Origin: an uncultured Hyphomicrobiales bacterium
GTDB lineage: Bacteria > Pseudomonadota > Alphaproteobacteria > Rhizobiales > Rhizobiaceae
Length of the DNA: 64,000 nucleotides
Direction: 5' to 3'
Assembly (NCBI GenBank): GCA_943908365.1
Contig: CALTTH010000001.1
Coordinates: 1-64,000, forward strand
Shown here: positions 26,749-36,095 of the stretch, in pieces
Layout of the letters: each line of letters opens with the position of its first letter
Position numbering within the stretch: the first letter of the stretch is position 1
Program-made: the position numbers and the translations under genes
The notes under the pieces: generated by a model
Seen by the model: the letters and a program-made list of their open reading frames with translations, nothing else
Database searches by the model: none
What the model was told of the DNA's origin: nothing

Positions 26749-27812
26749 CAGACGGCTGCCTTTCTGATCCATTGATCCACTGCGACGGCGGCGATGATCA
26801 GCCAGCCGGTCAACATAACCTTCCACTGCGGGTCTGCACCGAGCATGTTGAGGCCCATGGAGACCACGCCGACCAGCATGGCGCCGAAGAGCGTTCCGAG
26901 GATGGAGCCACGTCCGCCGAAGAGCGAGATACCGCCGATAACGGTCGCCGTAATGGCCTGGAGGTTGTAGTCGGTCACGGCGGCAGATGGAGAGATCGAA
27001 CCGTTACGGCCGATAGCGACCCAGGCCGCGAAGGCCGCGATGACGCCTGCGATGGTGTAGACGCTGAGCAGAACCTTGCGGGTCTGGATGCCAGAGAGCT
27101 TTGCCGCTTCCGGATCGTCTCCCACGGCGTAGACGTGGCGTCCCCAGGCGGTTTGGTTCAGGACGTACCAGAGCACGGCGACAAGCGCGACCATCGCGAT
27201 GACGCCGAGCGTGAAAATGGCAGAACCGATACGGAAGTTGGTGGCGAAGAGCTGCAGAAGCGGTGCGGTCTGCTGTACGTCGGCATCGCGGATCGTTTCA
27301 TTCGCCGAGTAGATGAAATTCGTCGCCATGACGATGTTCCACGAACCGAGCGTCACGATGAAGGGGGGAAGCTTGACCACCGCCACCAGGAAGCCGTTGA
27401 AGAAGCCGCAAAGTCCGCCGACAACGAAGCCCGCCAGAATTGCGATAGGGGTTGGCAGTCCGTAGGTGACCGCCACATTGCCCATAACGACGGATGAAAT
27501 GACCATGACCACGCCGATCGAAAGATCGATACCGGCCGTCAGGATGATCAAAGTCTGTGCCGAGCCCAGAATACCGACAACGGCGATCTGCTGCAGGATC
27601 AGGGTCAATGTGTAGGATGAAAAGAACCGTCCGCCGATCGTCATGCCGAAGATCGCAACCGAGAGGATCAAGACGATGAGCGGCACGGCTGCCGGTGTCG
27701 AGTGTAGAAAATGTTGGGCGCGTTTGAGCGCGGAAACGCTCTGCTGATCGAAGGAGGCGACTTTCTTGTCGCTCCCGTCCAGCACGCGCTCGAATTCTTG
27801 AATTCCGCTCAT
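26748..27812 (-). CDS. frcC: Fructose ABC transporter permease FrcC
   Basis: CUT2-family (RbsC-like) inner-membrane permease of 354 residues with about eight to ten hydrophobic helices. Signatures include ILTAGIDLSIGVVMVISSVVM (split by helix 3) and the cytoplasmic coupling segment YAVGDDPEAAKLSGI. A hydrophilic N-terminal extension of about 40 residues precedes the first helix. The Shine-Dalgarno AGGAGGAAAC lies directly upstream of 27812. It follows frcB after 134 bases, which may contain an RNA element that tunes permease expression below that of the binding protein; I see no clear stem. Confidence 0.93.
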   Translation of the reverse strand: MSGIQEFERVLDGSDKKVASFDQQSVSALKRAQHFLHSTPAAVPLIVLILSVAIFGMTIGGRFFSSYTLTLILQQIAVVGILGSAQTLIILTAGIDLSIGVVMVISSVVMGNVAVTYGLPTPIAILAGFVVGGLCGFFNGFLVAVVKLPPFIVTLGSWNIVMATNFIYSANETIRDADVQQTAPLLQLFATNFRIGSAIFTLGVIAMVALVAVLWYVLNQTAWGRHVYAVGDDPEAAKLSGIQTRKVLLSVYTIAGVIAAFAAWVAIGRNGSISPSAAVTDYNLQAITATVIGGISLFGGRGSILGTLFGAMLVGVVSMGLNMLGADPQWKVMLTGWLIIAAVAVDQWIRKAAV

Positions 27813-27946
27813 GTTTCCTCCTCCCGCTCGCCAAACATCTATGCGCGGCGCCGAAATGTCAGCCGGGTATTACGAAAGCGAATGGTTTTGGGTGAAGTTG
27901 GCCGGGAGTGATCCCGGCCATGATCTTCAGATGGTGATTGAGGGCA

Positions 27947-28969
27947 TTAGCCCCAGCACTTCGCCAGGCCTTCCTTGACGCTGATCGAAGGCACGCCCTG
28001 GACGGGCTTGTCCGTTACCAGCGATACGCCGGTGTCGAAGAAGGACTTGCCTTCCGTCGGCTTCGGCTTTTCACCCGTGTCGGCGAACTTCTTGATCGCC
28101 TCGACGCCGAGTGCTGCCATCATCAGCGGGTACTGCTGCGAGGTCGCTCCGATGACGCCTTCCTCGACCGACTTCACGCCTGGGCAACCGCCGTCAACCG
28201 ACACGATCAGAACGTTCTTTTCCATGCCAACGGCCTTGAGGGCCTGATACGCGCCGACAGCAGCCGGTTCGTTGATGGTGTGAATGACGTTAATGCCTGG
28301 GTCTTTCTGCAGAAGGTTTTCCATGGCCTTGCGGCCGCCTTCTTCATTGCCGTTGGTCACGTCGTGGCCGACGATGCGCGGATCGCTTTCATCGCCGATC
28401 TTGTTCGGGTCCTTGGGATCAATGCCGAAGCCGATCATGAAGCCCTGGTCGCGCAGAACGTCGACGCTCGGCTGGTCAGGCGTCAGGTCGAGGAAACCGA
28501 CCTTGGCATCCTTCGCGCCGTCGCCCATCGTGCCCTTGGCCCATTCACCGATCAGTTTGCCGGCCAGGAGGTTGTCGGTTGCGAATGTCGCATCGGCGGA
28601 GTTGATTGGGTCGAGCGGGGTGTCGAGAGCGATGACGAGGAGGCCTGCATCGCGCGCCTTCTTGATGGTCGGGACGATGCCCTTGGTGTCGGAAGCGGTA
28701 ATCAAAATGCCCTTGGCGCCGTCGGCAATGCAGGACTCGATGGCGGCAACCTGGCTTTCGGAGTCACCATCGACCTTACCGGCGTAAGACTTGAGCGTCA
28801 CGCCCAGTTCCTTTGCCTTGGCGGTCGCGCCTTCTTTCATCTTGACGAAAAAGGGGTTGGTGTCGGTCTTGGTAATGAGGCACGCCGAAGTGTCGGCGGC
28901 CGATGCAACCGAAGCGAAAGAAACGCCAAGCGCAAGCGCGCCCAAAAAGGCGGAAACAGTGGTCTTCAT
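27947..28969 (-). CDS. frcB: Fructose ABC transporter substrate-binding protein FrcB
   Basis: Periplasmic binding protein for fructose (in S. meliloti also ribose and mannose). I start at the ATG at 28969, which has GGGAGGATC just upstream; the longer frame to 28999 lacks support. The 340-residue precursor has a signal peptide cut after about residue 24 (ASVASA). The type I periplasmic-binding fold shows TNPFFVKMKEGA, ALDTPLDP and SVDGGCPG. It is the first gene of the leftward frcBCAK operon and divergent from frcR. Confidence 0.93.
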   Translation of the reverse strand: MKTTVSAFLGALALGVSFASVASAADTSACLITKTDTNPFFVKMKEGATAKAKELGVTLKSYAGKVDGDSESQVAAIESCIADGAKGILITASDTKGIVPTIKKARDAGLLVIALDTPLDPINSADATFATDNLLAGKLIGEWAKGTMGDGAKDAKVGFLDLTPDQPSVDVLRDQGFMIGFGIDPKDPNKIGDESDPRIVGHDVTNGNEEGGRKAMENLLQKDPGINVIHTINEPAAVGAYQALKAVGMEKNVLIVSVDGGCPGVKSVEEGVIGATSQQYPLMMAALGVEAIKKFADTGEKPKPTEGKSFFDTGVSLVTDKPVQGVPSISVKEGLAKCWG

Positions 28970-29076
28970 ATGATCCTCCCAGTGGAAACAAGCAGCCATT
29001 TGGATGACTGGTCTGCGGCCCTTCTCCTCCTAGATCAGGCGCCACTGGAAGCGATGGAACCATCAAATTAACAGCC

Positions 29077-29110
29077 TGTCAATAAATAAATCCAATTGAA
29101 TTATTAATTC
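29077..29110 (-). promoter_or_regulatory. Candidate frcB -35 box and adjacent operator in the frcB-frcR gap
   Basis: On the minus strand a perfect TTGACA occupies 29082-29077, suitably far from frcB; the -10 region downstream is a poor match. Just upstream lies the inverted repeat GAATT-ATT-AATTC at 29098-29110, in an AT-rich patch that contrasts with the rest of the window. Because frcR encodes a ROK-type repressor and is divergent, this repeat is a reasonable operator candidate. The assignment is inference. Confidence 0.4.
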
Positions 29111-29232
29111 GATCTGTCATGCTCCCTCATATGATTGCGGAAGTGGCCGGGAGGAGACCAGGCAATTTTCGCACAGCATATGATGAGTAAAGCGGTTGCG
29201 CACTTGCCTGCGACGGCTGGGAGGAAGACAAG

Positions 29233-30465
29233 ATGTCGCGTTCTTTGGAGATGTCGCAGACGTCACCTGCGACGGCTACAGATTTGAGCGGCGGTGCCAA
29301 TCAGGTCCGCGTTCGCGCCTATAACGAACGGCTGGTGCTTTCTCTGGTGCGTCGTCACAACGCCTTGTCGAAGGCCGAGATCGCGCGGCGCAGTGGGTTG
29401 TCAGCGCAGACGGTCTCCGTCATCATGCGTTCGCTGGAGAAGGACGGCTTGCTGATCAGGGGCGAGCTCCTTCGTGGGCGCGTTGGGCAACCCTCCACGC
29501 CGATGCGGCTCAATCCCGATTCGGTCTACTCCTTCGGCGTGAAGATCGGCCGCCGTAGCGTCGATCTGGTGCTGATGGATTTCGTTGGTCGGATCAGGAT
29601 GCAATTGCGCAATACGTATCCGTACCCAATGCCGGAATGGATATTACCCTTCGTCACCAAAGGCATCGCCGAGTTGGAGGGCAGGCTCGATCCGTCAGAG
29701 CGCGAGAAGATCGCAGGTATTGGCATCGCCGCGCCGTTTGAGCTCTGGAGTTGGGCGAAAGAGGTTGGTGCGCCCGAGGGCCAAATGGACAGTTGGAAAC
29801 AGGTTGATCTTCGCCAGGAGATTGCCGATGCTGTCGACCATCCCGTCTTTCTCCAAAACGATGCAACGAGCGCGTGCGGCGCCGAACTGGTGTTTGGCAA
29901 CGGCCAGGCCTATCCAGATTTTCTCTACGTCTTCATCGGCTCATTCATCGGTGGCGGTGTCGTCCTGAACTCGGCCCTGTTCTCGGGACGGACGGGCGCG
30001 GCAGGTGCGATCGGTCCGCTGCCGGTGCAGGGTCGGGATGGCAGAACGGTGCAGTTGCTGAAGATCGCCTCGATCTTCGTGCTTGAAGACATGCTGCGTG
30101 AAAGAGGCATCGATCCCAAGCCGCTGTGGTTTTCGCCCGATGAATGGATCGATTTCGGCGAACCTCTGGAAGTATGGATCCGCAATACCGGTGCCGCACT
30201 TGCCCAGGCCGTCATTGCCGCTGCGTCGATCATTGATTTCTCCACCGTCATCATCGATGGCGGCTTCCCAGGCTGGGTGCGCTCGCGCATCGTTGAAGCA
30301 ACGCGAGACGCCTTGATGCTGCACGATCTTCAAGGTGTGGGCGTACCCGATATCAGAGAGGGAGCGGTCGGAAGTCAGGCACGCGCTATTGGTGGCGCCA
30401 GCCTGCCGCTGTTCTCCCGCTATCTCCTCGACCAGAATGTATTGTTCAAGGAAACCTCAACCTAA
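29233..30465 (+). CDS. frcR: ROK-family transcriptional regulator FrcR
   Basis: Sugar-responsive repressor of 410 residues. A winged helix at about 28-90 (LSKAEIARRSGLSAQTVSV) binds DNA; the remainder is a ROK sugar-binding domain with GIGIAAPFELW, a QNDATSACGAEL segment and IGSFIGGGVVLN. The position, divergent from frcBCAK, is that of frcR in S. meliloti. GGAGGAAGACAAG immediately before the ATG is a strong ribosome site. The expected role is to release frcB when the sugar is bound. It is convergent with the Ldh-type dehydrogenase, 24 bases apart. Confidence 0.9.
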   Translation: MSRSLEMSQTSPATATDLSGGANQVRVRAYNERLVLSLVRRHNALSKAEIARRSGLSAQTVSVIMRSLEKDGLLIRGELLRGRVGQPSTPMRLNPDSVYSFGVKIGRRSVDLVLMDFVGRIRMQLRNTYPYPMPEWILPFVTKGIAELEGRLDPSEREKIAGIGIAAPFELWSWAKEVGAPEGQMDSWKQVDLRQEIADAVDHPVFLQNDATSACGAELVFGNGQAYPDFLYVFIGSFIGGGVVLNSALFSGRTGAAGAIGPLPVQGRDGRTVQLLKIASIFVLEDMLRERGIDPKPLWFSPDEWIDFGEPLEVWIRNTGAALAQAVIAAASIIDFSTVIIDGGFPGWVRSRIVEATRDALMLHDLQGVGVPDIREGAVGSQARAIGGASLPLFSRYLLDQNVLFKETST

Positions 30466-30489
30466 CAGGTGGAGTAGCTTTGCCAGTTC

Positions 30490-31479
30490 TCAGAGCGCTT
30501 CGATCTGACGCAAGATATCGTCTTCGATCGTAATGCCATTCTCCAGAGACTGCTTGCGGATGCCCTGGCTGCGGCGACCTGGAAGACGAGCATTCTCCTG
30601 AGACTCGATTTCGGCGGCCATCTGCGAGACCCTCTCCGCCAAAACGCTATTACCGGCGATTGTGGGATCGATCGCAATGATCGTATGCCCAAGTGACGGG
30701 GCTGTTCCCGTATCGTCCAGAAGGGACGAGGCCTGGAAGCCGAAATTGCCACCGGTGAGGCCCGCCGCCATGATCTCGACCATCAGGGCCAATGCTGCCC
30801 CCTTTGCTTCACCGGCCGGCACCATGGTACCATTGATCGCTTCATTTGGATCGGTGGTCGGGTGGCCTTGCGCGTCGAGAGCCCAGTCGTTGGGAATGGT
30901 CGTGCCTTTTTGCCGGGCGGCCATGATCTTACCCCGCGCGACTTTGGAAAGTGCTAGGTCGATCACCAGAGGATCGGCGTCTTTCATCGGGGCGGCAAAG
31001 GCGATCGGGTTCGTCCCATAAAGCGGCTTGATGCCGCCCCATGGCGCCATGGAGGCGGGGGCATTGGCGACCATGAAGGCAACGAGACCCTGTTCTGCCA
31101 AACGCTCGACCGTCAAAGCCATGACACCCGCGTGATGTGACCGACCGATCGCGGCAAGCGCGATGCCCTGTTCACGTGCAAGCGGCTCTAGCTCCTGGAT
31201 CGCAAGATCGATAGCCGGATAAGCATAGCCGTGTCCTGCGTCGATCGAGACCACCGCGGGGCGCACCTTTGTGGCTGTGGGCACGGCTTCGCCATTCACT
31301 TTGCCGGCATGAAGCTGGGCCACATAGACCGGTATCCGCCGAAATCCGTGGCCGCCCTGGCCACAAGCTTCCGCGGCAACCAGGGCACGCGCAACGGAGC
31401 GCGCGCTTGACGCCAGGAGGCCGTTCTTCTCGAAGATGGAAGAAACGAAGTCTTCCGCCTGATCTATGCTGAATTTCAT
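30490..31479 (-). CDS. Malate/L-lactate dehydrogenase family (Ldh_2) oxidoreductase
   Basis: NAD(P)-dependent 2-hydroxy/keto-acid or imine reductase of the Ldh_2 family (PF02615), unrelated to classical LDH/MDH. The 329-residue protein starting at the ATG at 31479 shows the early GHGFRRIPVY segment and the active-site region GRSHHAGVMAL. MVPAGEAKGAALALMVEIM is the conserved cofactor loop. Family members include malate, ureidoglycolate, 2,3-diketogulonate and piperideine-2-carboxylate reductases, and the sequence does not pick one for me. The longer frame to 31545 has no ribosome site. It sits downstream of gpmA but separated by a hairpin. Confidence 0.85.
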   Translation of the reverse strand: MKFSIDQAEDFVSSIFEKNGLLASSARSVARALVAAEACGQGGHGFRRIPVYVAQLHAGKVNGEAVPTATKVRPAVVSIDAGHGYAYPAIDLAIQELEPLAREQGIALAAIGRSHHAGVMALTVERLAEQGLVAFMVANAPASMAPWGGIKPLYGTNPIAFAAPMKDADPLVIDLALSKVARGKIMAARQKGTTIPNDWALDAQGHPTTDPNEAINGTMVPAGEAKGAALALMVEIMAAGLTGGNFGFQASSLLDDTGTAPSLGHTIIAIDPTIAGNSVLAERVSQMAAEIESQENARLPGRRSQGIRKQSLENGITIEDDILRQIEAL

Positions 31480-31598
31480 GGCGCAATCTTGAAGGGAAAT
31501 AGAGTGAAAGGATGCCCGTCCGACATTTGGGCATTGCAGTGGCACGCGAAAGAGCTGGCCGCAACATTATGGCTTGCCATGCGTCTGCAGCGTCTACT

Positions 31599-31633
31599 GG
31601 GCGGCCTTCGCTCAAAGAATGGGAAGGCCGCCC
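31599..31633 (-). terminator. Hairpin after gpmA
   Basis: GGGCGGCCTT at 31599-31608 and AAGGCCGCCC at 31624-31633 form a perfect 10-bp stem just beyond the gpmA stop. No T-run follows leftward, so it may be a weak terminator or an mRNA 3'-end stabiliser between gpmA and the Ldh-type gene. Confidence 0.55.
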
Positions 31634-31641
31634 TTAAACGA

Positions 31642-32277
31642 TCAATGCGCAGCAGACATGTCACCCAACACGTCCTTGGACGCAACGGTGGAGTCGGCAT
31701 TCAGCTTGTAGACCATCGGCACGCCCGTCGCGAGATTGAGCTTCAGGATTTGTTCCTTGCTCAGCTTGTCGAGCACCATCACCAGCGAACGCAGCGAATT
31801 GCCGTGCGCGGCGACCAGAACCTTCTCGCCACGCAGAACCCGTGGCAGGATTTCCGTCAGATAGTAAGGCCAGACGCGTGCACCAGTGTCACGCAGGCTT
31901 TCGCCGCCGGGCGGCGGGATGTCGTAGGAACGGCGCCAGATATGCACCTGCTCTTCACCCCACTTCTCGCGGGCGTCATCCTTGTTGAGGCCGGAGAGAT
32001 CGCCGTAGTCACGCTCGTTAAGCGCCTCGTTACGGATGGTCTCCAGACCCGACTGGCCGACATTGTCGAGCACGATCTGGCAGGTCTTTTGCGCTCGGAT
32101 CAGGGAAGACGTGTAAGCCACATCAAATTTGATACCGTAATCGGCAAGCGCCTTGCCGCCGGCATTGGCTTCCTGCACGCCGAGTCCCGTCAGATCGGGG
32201 TCGCGCCATCCGGTGAAGAGGTTCTTGAGGTTCCAGTCGCTTTGACCGTGACGAACGAGGACGAGGGTTCCGCTCAT
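31642..32277 (-). CDS. gpmA: 2,3-bisphosphoglycerate-dependent phosphoglycerate mutase
   Basis: Interconverts 3- and 2-phosphoglycerate in glycolysis and gluconeogenesis. The 211-residue protein has the phospho-histidine motif LVRHGQSDWN with H10, E88 in NERDYGDL as the acid/base, and the second histidine in AAHGNSLR. It is shorter than the E. coli enzyme (about 250), as usual in Rhizobiales, which have a deletion in the C-terminal half. TGGAGAG upstream of the ATG is the ribosome site. It follows dapB by 18 bases, so the two are cotranscribed. Confidence 0.95.
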   Translation of the reverse strand: MSGTLVLVRHGQSDWNLKNLFTGWRDPDLTGLGVQEANAGGKALADYGIKFDVAYTSSLIRAQKTCQIVLDNVGQSGLETIRNEALNERDYGDLSGLNKDDAREKWGEEQVHIWRRSYDIPPPGGESLRDTGARVWPYYLTEILPRVLRGEKVLVAAHGNSLRSLVMVLDKLSKEQILKLNLATGVPMVYKLNADSTVASKDVLGDMSAAH

Positions 32278-32295
32278 AAATACTCTCCAGGTTGA

Positions 32296-33123
32296 TTATG
32301 AATTGTCGGCCAGACCGAGAACGTCCAGCATGGAATAGAAGCCGGGCTTCTTGTCGAAAGCCCAAAGTGCCGCTGCAATGGCGCCCCGCCCGAAAATGCT
32401 GCGGTCGGCTGCATGGTGCGAGAAGGTCAGTTGTTCTCCCTCACCAGCAAAGATCACAGAGTGATCGCCAACCACCGAGCCGCCGCGCAGCGTTGCAAAG
32501 CCAATGGTACCCGCCTGGCGTGCACCGGTATGCCCATCGCGCACCCTGACGGCGTTTTCGGTAAGATCGATGTTGCGTCCCTGTGCTGCGGCTTCGCCAA
32601 GCAGAAGCGCCGTACCGGATGGTGCGTCCACCTTGTGCTTGTGGTGCATTTCCAGCACCTCAATGTCCCACTGCTGCGGCCCGAGCGCTTTTGCCGCCTG
32701 GCGCGTCAGAACGGAAAGCAGATTGACACCAAGGCTCATATTACCGGACTTTACGATGCGTGCATGACGCGCGGCCGCCTTGAACTTTTCTTCGTCCTCG
32801 GCAGAGCAGCCGGTGGTACCGATGATGTGGACGATCCGCGCCTGTGCGGCAAGACCGGAAAAATTGACGCTGGCGGCTGGCGAGGTAAAATCGACCACAC
32901 CCTCGGCATTGACGAAGGCCGCAAGCGCATCGCTGGTAACAGCAACACCGATCGGGCCGAGACCAGCAATCTCTCCTGCATCGCGTCCAACGAAGGGCGA
33001 GCCCTCGCGTTCGATAGCGGCATGGAGTTGAACGCCGGGCGTCTCATGGATGAGACGGATGAGGGTCTGTCCCATGCGGCCTGCAGCGCCAACCACCACC
33101 AGTTTCATGCCGTTGCCGCTCAT
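32296..33123 (-). CDS. dapB: 4-hydroxy-tetrahydrodipicolinate reductase
   Basis: Reduces the product of DapA in the diaminopimelate/lysine pathway with NAD(P)H. The 275-residue protein has the dinucleotide loop VGAAGRMG, the central GTTGCS segment and the catalytic/substrate motif LEMHHKHKVDAPSGTA. AAGGTG precedes the ATG at 33123; an ATG five codons further in (33108) is also possible. It lies between an ABC exporter gene and gpmA on the same strand, a neighbourhood seen in other rhizobia. Confidence 0.96.
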   Translation of the reverse strand: MSGNGMKLVVVGAAGRMGQTLIRLIHETPGVQLHAAIEREGSPFVGRDAGEIAGLGPIGVAVTSDALAAFVNAEGVVDFTSPAASVNFSGLAAQARIVHIIGTTGCSAEDEEKFKAAARHARIVKSGNMSLGVNLLSVLTRQAAKALGPQQWDIEVLEMHHKHKVDAPSGTALLLGEAAAQGRNIDLTENAVRVRDGHTGARQAGTIGFATLRGGSVVGDHSVIFAGEGEQLTFSHHAADRSIFGRGAIAAALWAFDKKPGFYSMLDVLGLADNS

Positions 33124-33140
33124 GTCGTCACCTTATGCTG

Positions 33141-34961
33141 TCAAAGTCCGCGAACGCCCGTCGCCTGAAGATTGTTGAGGCGAGCGTAAAGACCGTTCTC
33201 CTGCCGTGCAAGCGTCTCATGCGTGCCTTCTTCAACAACCTGCCCCTCATTCATCACCACGATCTTGTCTGCCTTGACGACGGTCGAGAGACGGTGAGCA
33301 ATGACGATGACGGTGCGTCCGGTCATGGCCGTATCCAGCGCCTTCTGCACGACGGCTTCCGACTCGGTATCGAGCGCAGATGTCGCTTCATCGAGGAGCA
33401 GGATCGGCGCATTGCGGACCAGAGCGCGTGCGATGGAAAGACGCTGACGCTGGCCACCTGAAAGGGTCATGCCGTTCTCACCAACCTGGGTGTCGTAACC
33501 CAGCGGCTGCGCCAGAATGAAGTCATGGGCGAAAGCAAGCTTCGCCGCTTCCTCGATTTCGGCGTCTGTCGCTTCGGGACGGCCGTAGCGGATGTTGTCG
33601 CGGATCGTGCCTTCGAAAAGGTAGGGCTGCTGGGAGACATAGGCGAGATTGAGACGCACGGAACGCGTCGTCACGTCTGCAATGTTTTGCCCATCGATCA
33701 AAATCTCGCCGCCCGTCGGATCGTAAAACCGCGGCACGAGGTTGATGATCGTGGATTTCCCGGCGCCAGAGGGGCCGACCAAGGCGGTTGTCTTTCCACC
33801 TTCGGCAACAAAGCTCACGCCTTTGAGGATAGGACCGGAATCCTTGTAAGAGAAAACGACATTGCGAAGTTCCACGGTCGCGTTTTCGATCTTGAGCGGC
33901 ACCGCATTCGGCTTTTCGCGCTGAACCGGCTCCATGTCGAGGATCTCATAGATCATGCGCGCATTCACCACGGCACGTTCCAGCGACACCTGAAGACGGG
34001 CAAGACGGCGCGCGGGATCGTATGCGAGCAGGAGGGCGGTCACGAAAGCAAAGAAGGCGCCCGGGGGAACGTTGTCATAAATCGCGCGGTAAGCGGCGTA
34101 GGCGAGCACGCTAGAGACGGCGATTCCGGCGATGGTTTCAGTCAGAGGTGCAGTTCGCTCGGATAGCCGCGCAATACGGTTGGAACGCCGTTCGGAAGCA
34201 TCGATGGTCGCGAAGACCCGCTCCTCAAGCGGCTTTTCCATCGTGAAAGCCTTGACAATCGCAATGCCTTGAAGCGTTTCCTGCATGGACCCCAGAACAC
34301 GACTTCCAAGGATGATGGCTTCTCTGGTCGTTTCCCGAAGTCTTTTGGAGATGTATCGAAGGCCGAGAACCAGCGGCGGCACGATGAAGACGATGATGAT
34401 CGAGAGGAACGGGTCCTTGACAATCATCACGCCGATCAGTGCAATGAAGGTCAGAAGATCGCGGGCCACCGAGGTGACGGTCAGGTTCATCACATCGCGG
34501 ATGCCGCCGATATTCTGGCTGACCTGTGCTGCGAGATGCGCAGAACGGGACTCGCTCAAGTAACCAACCGAGAGTGTCATTAGATGCGAGTAAAGACGCT
34601 TTTGATAGCGCGCAACAATGTTATTGCCAATTTTCGAAAGCGCGACAGATTGGAAATAGCTCGCAAGTCCCCGAAGGAAGAAAGCCATAAATATCGCACC
34701 GCAGATCATAAATGCGAGATCAGCGCGTCGGTTGACGAAGGCCTCGTTGATAATGGAATCCATAATCCAGGCGGTGAATGCCGTTGATCCTGCTACGATG
34801 AGCAGGCAGAAGACGACCAATACATAGCCCTTGATATGATCGCGCGCATTCTCGGCAAAGACACGCTTCAGAACGGCTGCAATTGTGTCGGCATCCACAG
34901 GACCCCGTGACTTGGCGGTTTTCAATCGCTCATCCACCTTTTGATGTTCCGGCGGCTGCAC
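33141..34961 (-). CDS. MsbA-like ABC exporter (fused permease-ATPase)
   Basis: Half-transporter that works as a homodimer in the inner membrane, 606 residues. Six transmembrane helices (about 45-310) precede the ATPase domain with Walker A GPSGAGKS at 396-403, signature LSGGQRQR and Walker B ILLLDEATSALD followed by the H-loop IAHRLSTV. The layout and length are those of MsbA-type lipid A flippases and related multidrug exporters; which applies here is undetermined. The start is a GTG at 34961 behind AAAAGG. The nearest downstream gene, dapB, begins 17 bases later. Confidence 0.88.
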   Translation of the reverse strand: MQPPEHQKVDERLKTAKSRGPVDADTIAAVLKRVFAENARDHIKGYVLVVFCLLIVAGSTAFTAWIMDSIINEAFVNRRADLAFMICGAIFMAFFLRGLASYFQSVALSKIGNNIVARYQKRLYSHLMTLSVGYLSESRSAHLAAQVSQNIGGIRDVMNLTVTSVARDLLTFIALIGVMIVKDPFLSIIIVFIVPPLVLGLRYISKRLRETTREAIILGSRVLGSMQETLQGIAIVKAFTMEKPLEERVFATIDASERRSNRIARLSERTAPLTETIAGIAVSSVLAYAAYRAIYDNVPPGAFFAFVTALLLAYDPARRLARLQVSLERAVVNARMIYEILDMEPVQREKPNAVPLKIENATVELRNVVFSYKDSGPILKGVSFVAEGGKTTALVGPSGAGKSTIINLVPRFYDPTGGEILIDGQNIADVTTRSVRLNLAYVSQQPYLFEGTIRDNIRYGRPEATDAEIEEAAKLAFAHDFILAQPLGYDTQVGENGMTLSGGQRQRLSIARALVRNAPILLLDEATSALDTESEAVVQKALDTAMTGRTVIVIAHRLSTVVKADKIVVMNEGQVVEEGTHETLARQENGLYARLNNLQATGVRGL

Positions 34962-35023
34962 CGCCTTTTCAACCGGCGTCTATATCCATTAGGGTAGGCT
35001 TTGACCAGCCTCAACTTGGAAGC

Positions 35024-36040
35024 TCACCTCTGCCAACGGCGCCCTTCAAGCGTCACGCCGAAATTCTCCGGTGTTCTGGCAAAGGTAGAAAGCCCGGCAA
35101 GTGCCGCTTGCGGGTGGGTCACGACGTAGGTTGGAATGGACCGCATCAGTGCGCTGTGCGGTGCTTTGTCCTCAAAGCCTGCGCGAAATTCTGGACGCTT
35201 CAGCGCCGGAATGATCTTTTGCGAAATGCCGCCAGCAAGATAGACCCCGCCGCGCGCCATGAAGACGAGCGCCATGTCTCCGGCAACGCGCCCGAGATAG
35301 GTGCTGAACAGCGAGAGCGTTTCGACAGCCTGCGCATTCGATCCGCCAAGACCGTGTGCGGTGACATCCGCCGGATCGGAGAAGCTCGGCGCAATATGAT
35401 CCGCCGCACAGATGGCACGGTAGAGATTGACGAGGCCACGTCCGCAAAGAATCTGCTCGCCAGAAATGCGGCCCTCAATCGCTTCGAGATGCGGAAAAAT
35501 CAGACGATCCCGTTCCGTCCGTGGCCCAAGATCGACGTGCCCACCTTCACCAGGCACTGGAAACCACATGTTTCGCGCATGAACCAGACCACCCACGCCG
35601 AGTCCTGTGCCAGGGCCCAGCACCACGCGCGACGCCATCATGTCTAGGTGGTGTGGTCCGATACGCTCGCGATTGTCGTCGTCAAGTGCGGCGATCGCCA
35701 GAGCCTGCGCTTCGAAGTCATTGACGACCACGACATCGCCCAAGCCGAGATTGCTCAGCATCTCCTTCGGTTTGACGATCCAGTGGCAATTGGTCAGCGG
35801 TATCTCGTCGGACTCGATCGGTCCGGCGACGGCAAGGAGCGCCGAGACCGGTTTGATCGCCGTGTTGCTCAAAACCGCGGTCTTGATGGCATCATCAATC
35901 GAGGGGTAGTCGGCGGTTTTGACAGTGGTCAGATGAACGGCTTCAGATGTGGCGTCCGGCAGGATGCAGAAACGGGCATTGGTGCCGCCGATATCTCCAA
36001 TGAGGATCGGAAAGGAAAGATGGTCGTTCTGATTGGGCAT
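35024..36040 (-). CDS. glk: Glucokinase
   Basis: ATP-dependent phosphorylation of glucose to glucose 6-phosphate. The 338-residue protein belongs to the Glk family (not ROK): phosphate-binding GDIGGTNARF near the N-terminus, VVVNDFEAQALAI with the catalytic aspartate, and the GPGTGLGVGGLV loop. I choose the ATG at 36040, with AGGAG ending five bases upstream, over the GTG one codon earlier. The gene follows mgsA by 55 bases, linking glucose entry and the methylglyoxal shunt. Confidence 0.94.
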   Translation of the reverse strand: MPNQNDHLSFPILIGDIGGTNARFCILPDATSEAVHLTTVKTADYPSIDDAIKTAVLSNTAIKPVSALLAVAGPIESDEIPLTNCHWIVKPKEMLSNLGLGDVVVVNDFEAQALAIAALDDDNRERIGPHHLDMMASRVVLGPGTGLGVGGLVHARNMWFPVPGEGGHVDLGPRTERDRLIFPHLEAIEGRISGEQILCGRGLVNLYRAICAADHIAPSFSDPADVTAHGLGGSNAQAVETLSLFSTYLGRVAGDMALVFMARGGVYLAGGISQKIIPALKRPEFRAGFEDKAPHSALMRSIPTYVVTHPQAALAGLSTFARTPENFGVTLEGRRWQR

Positions 36041-36095
36041 CACTGCTCCTGAAGCCGCCTGATTGAAAATAGGATACGCCGCGCTCGGTGAGTGC

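Noticed and set aside
29130..29190. 19-codon ORF upstream of frcR
   Set aside because: Starts at an ATG without a ribosome site and has no coupling to frcR, which has its own strong site.
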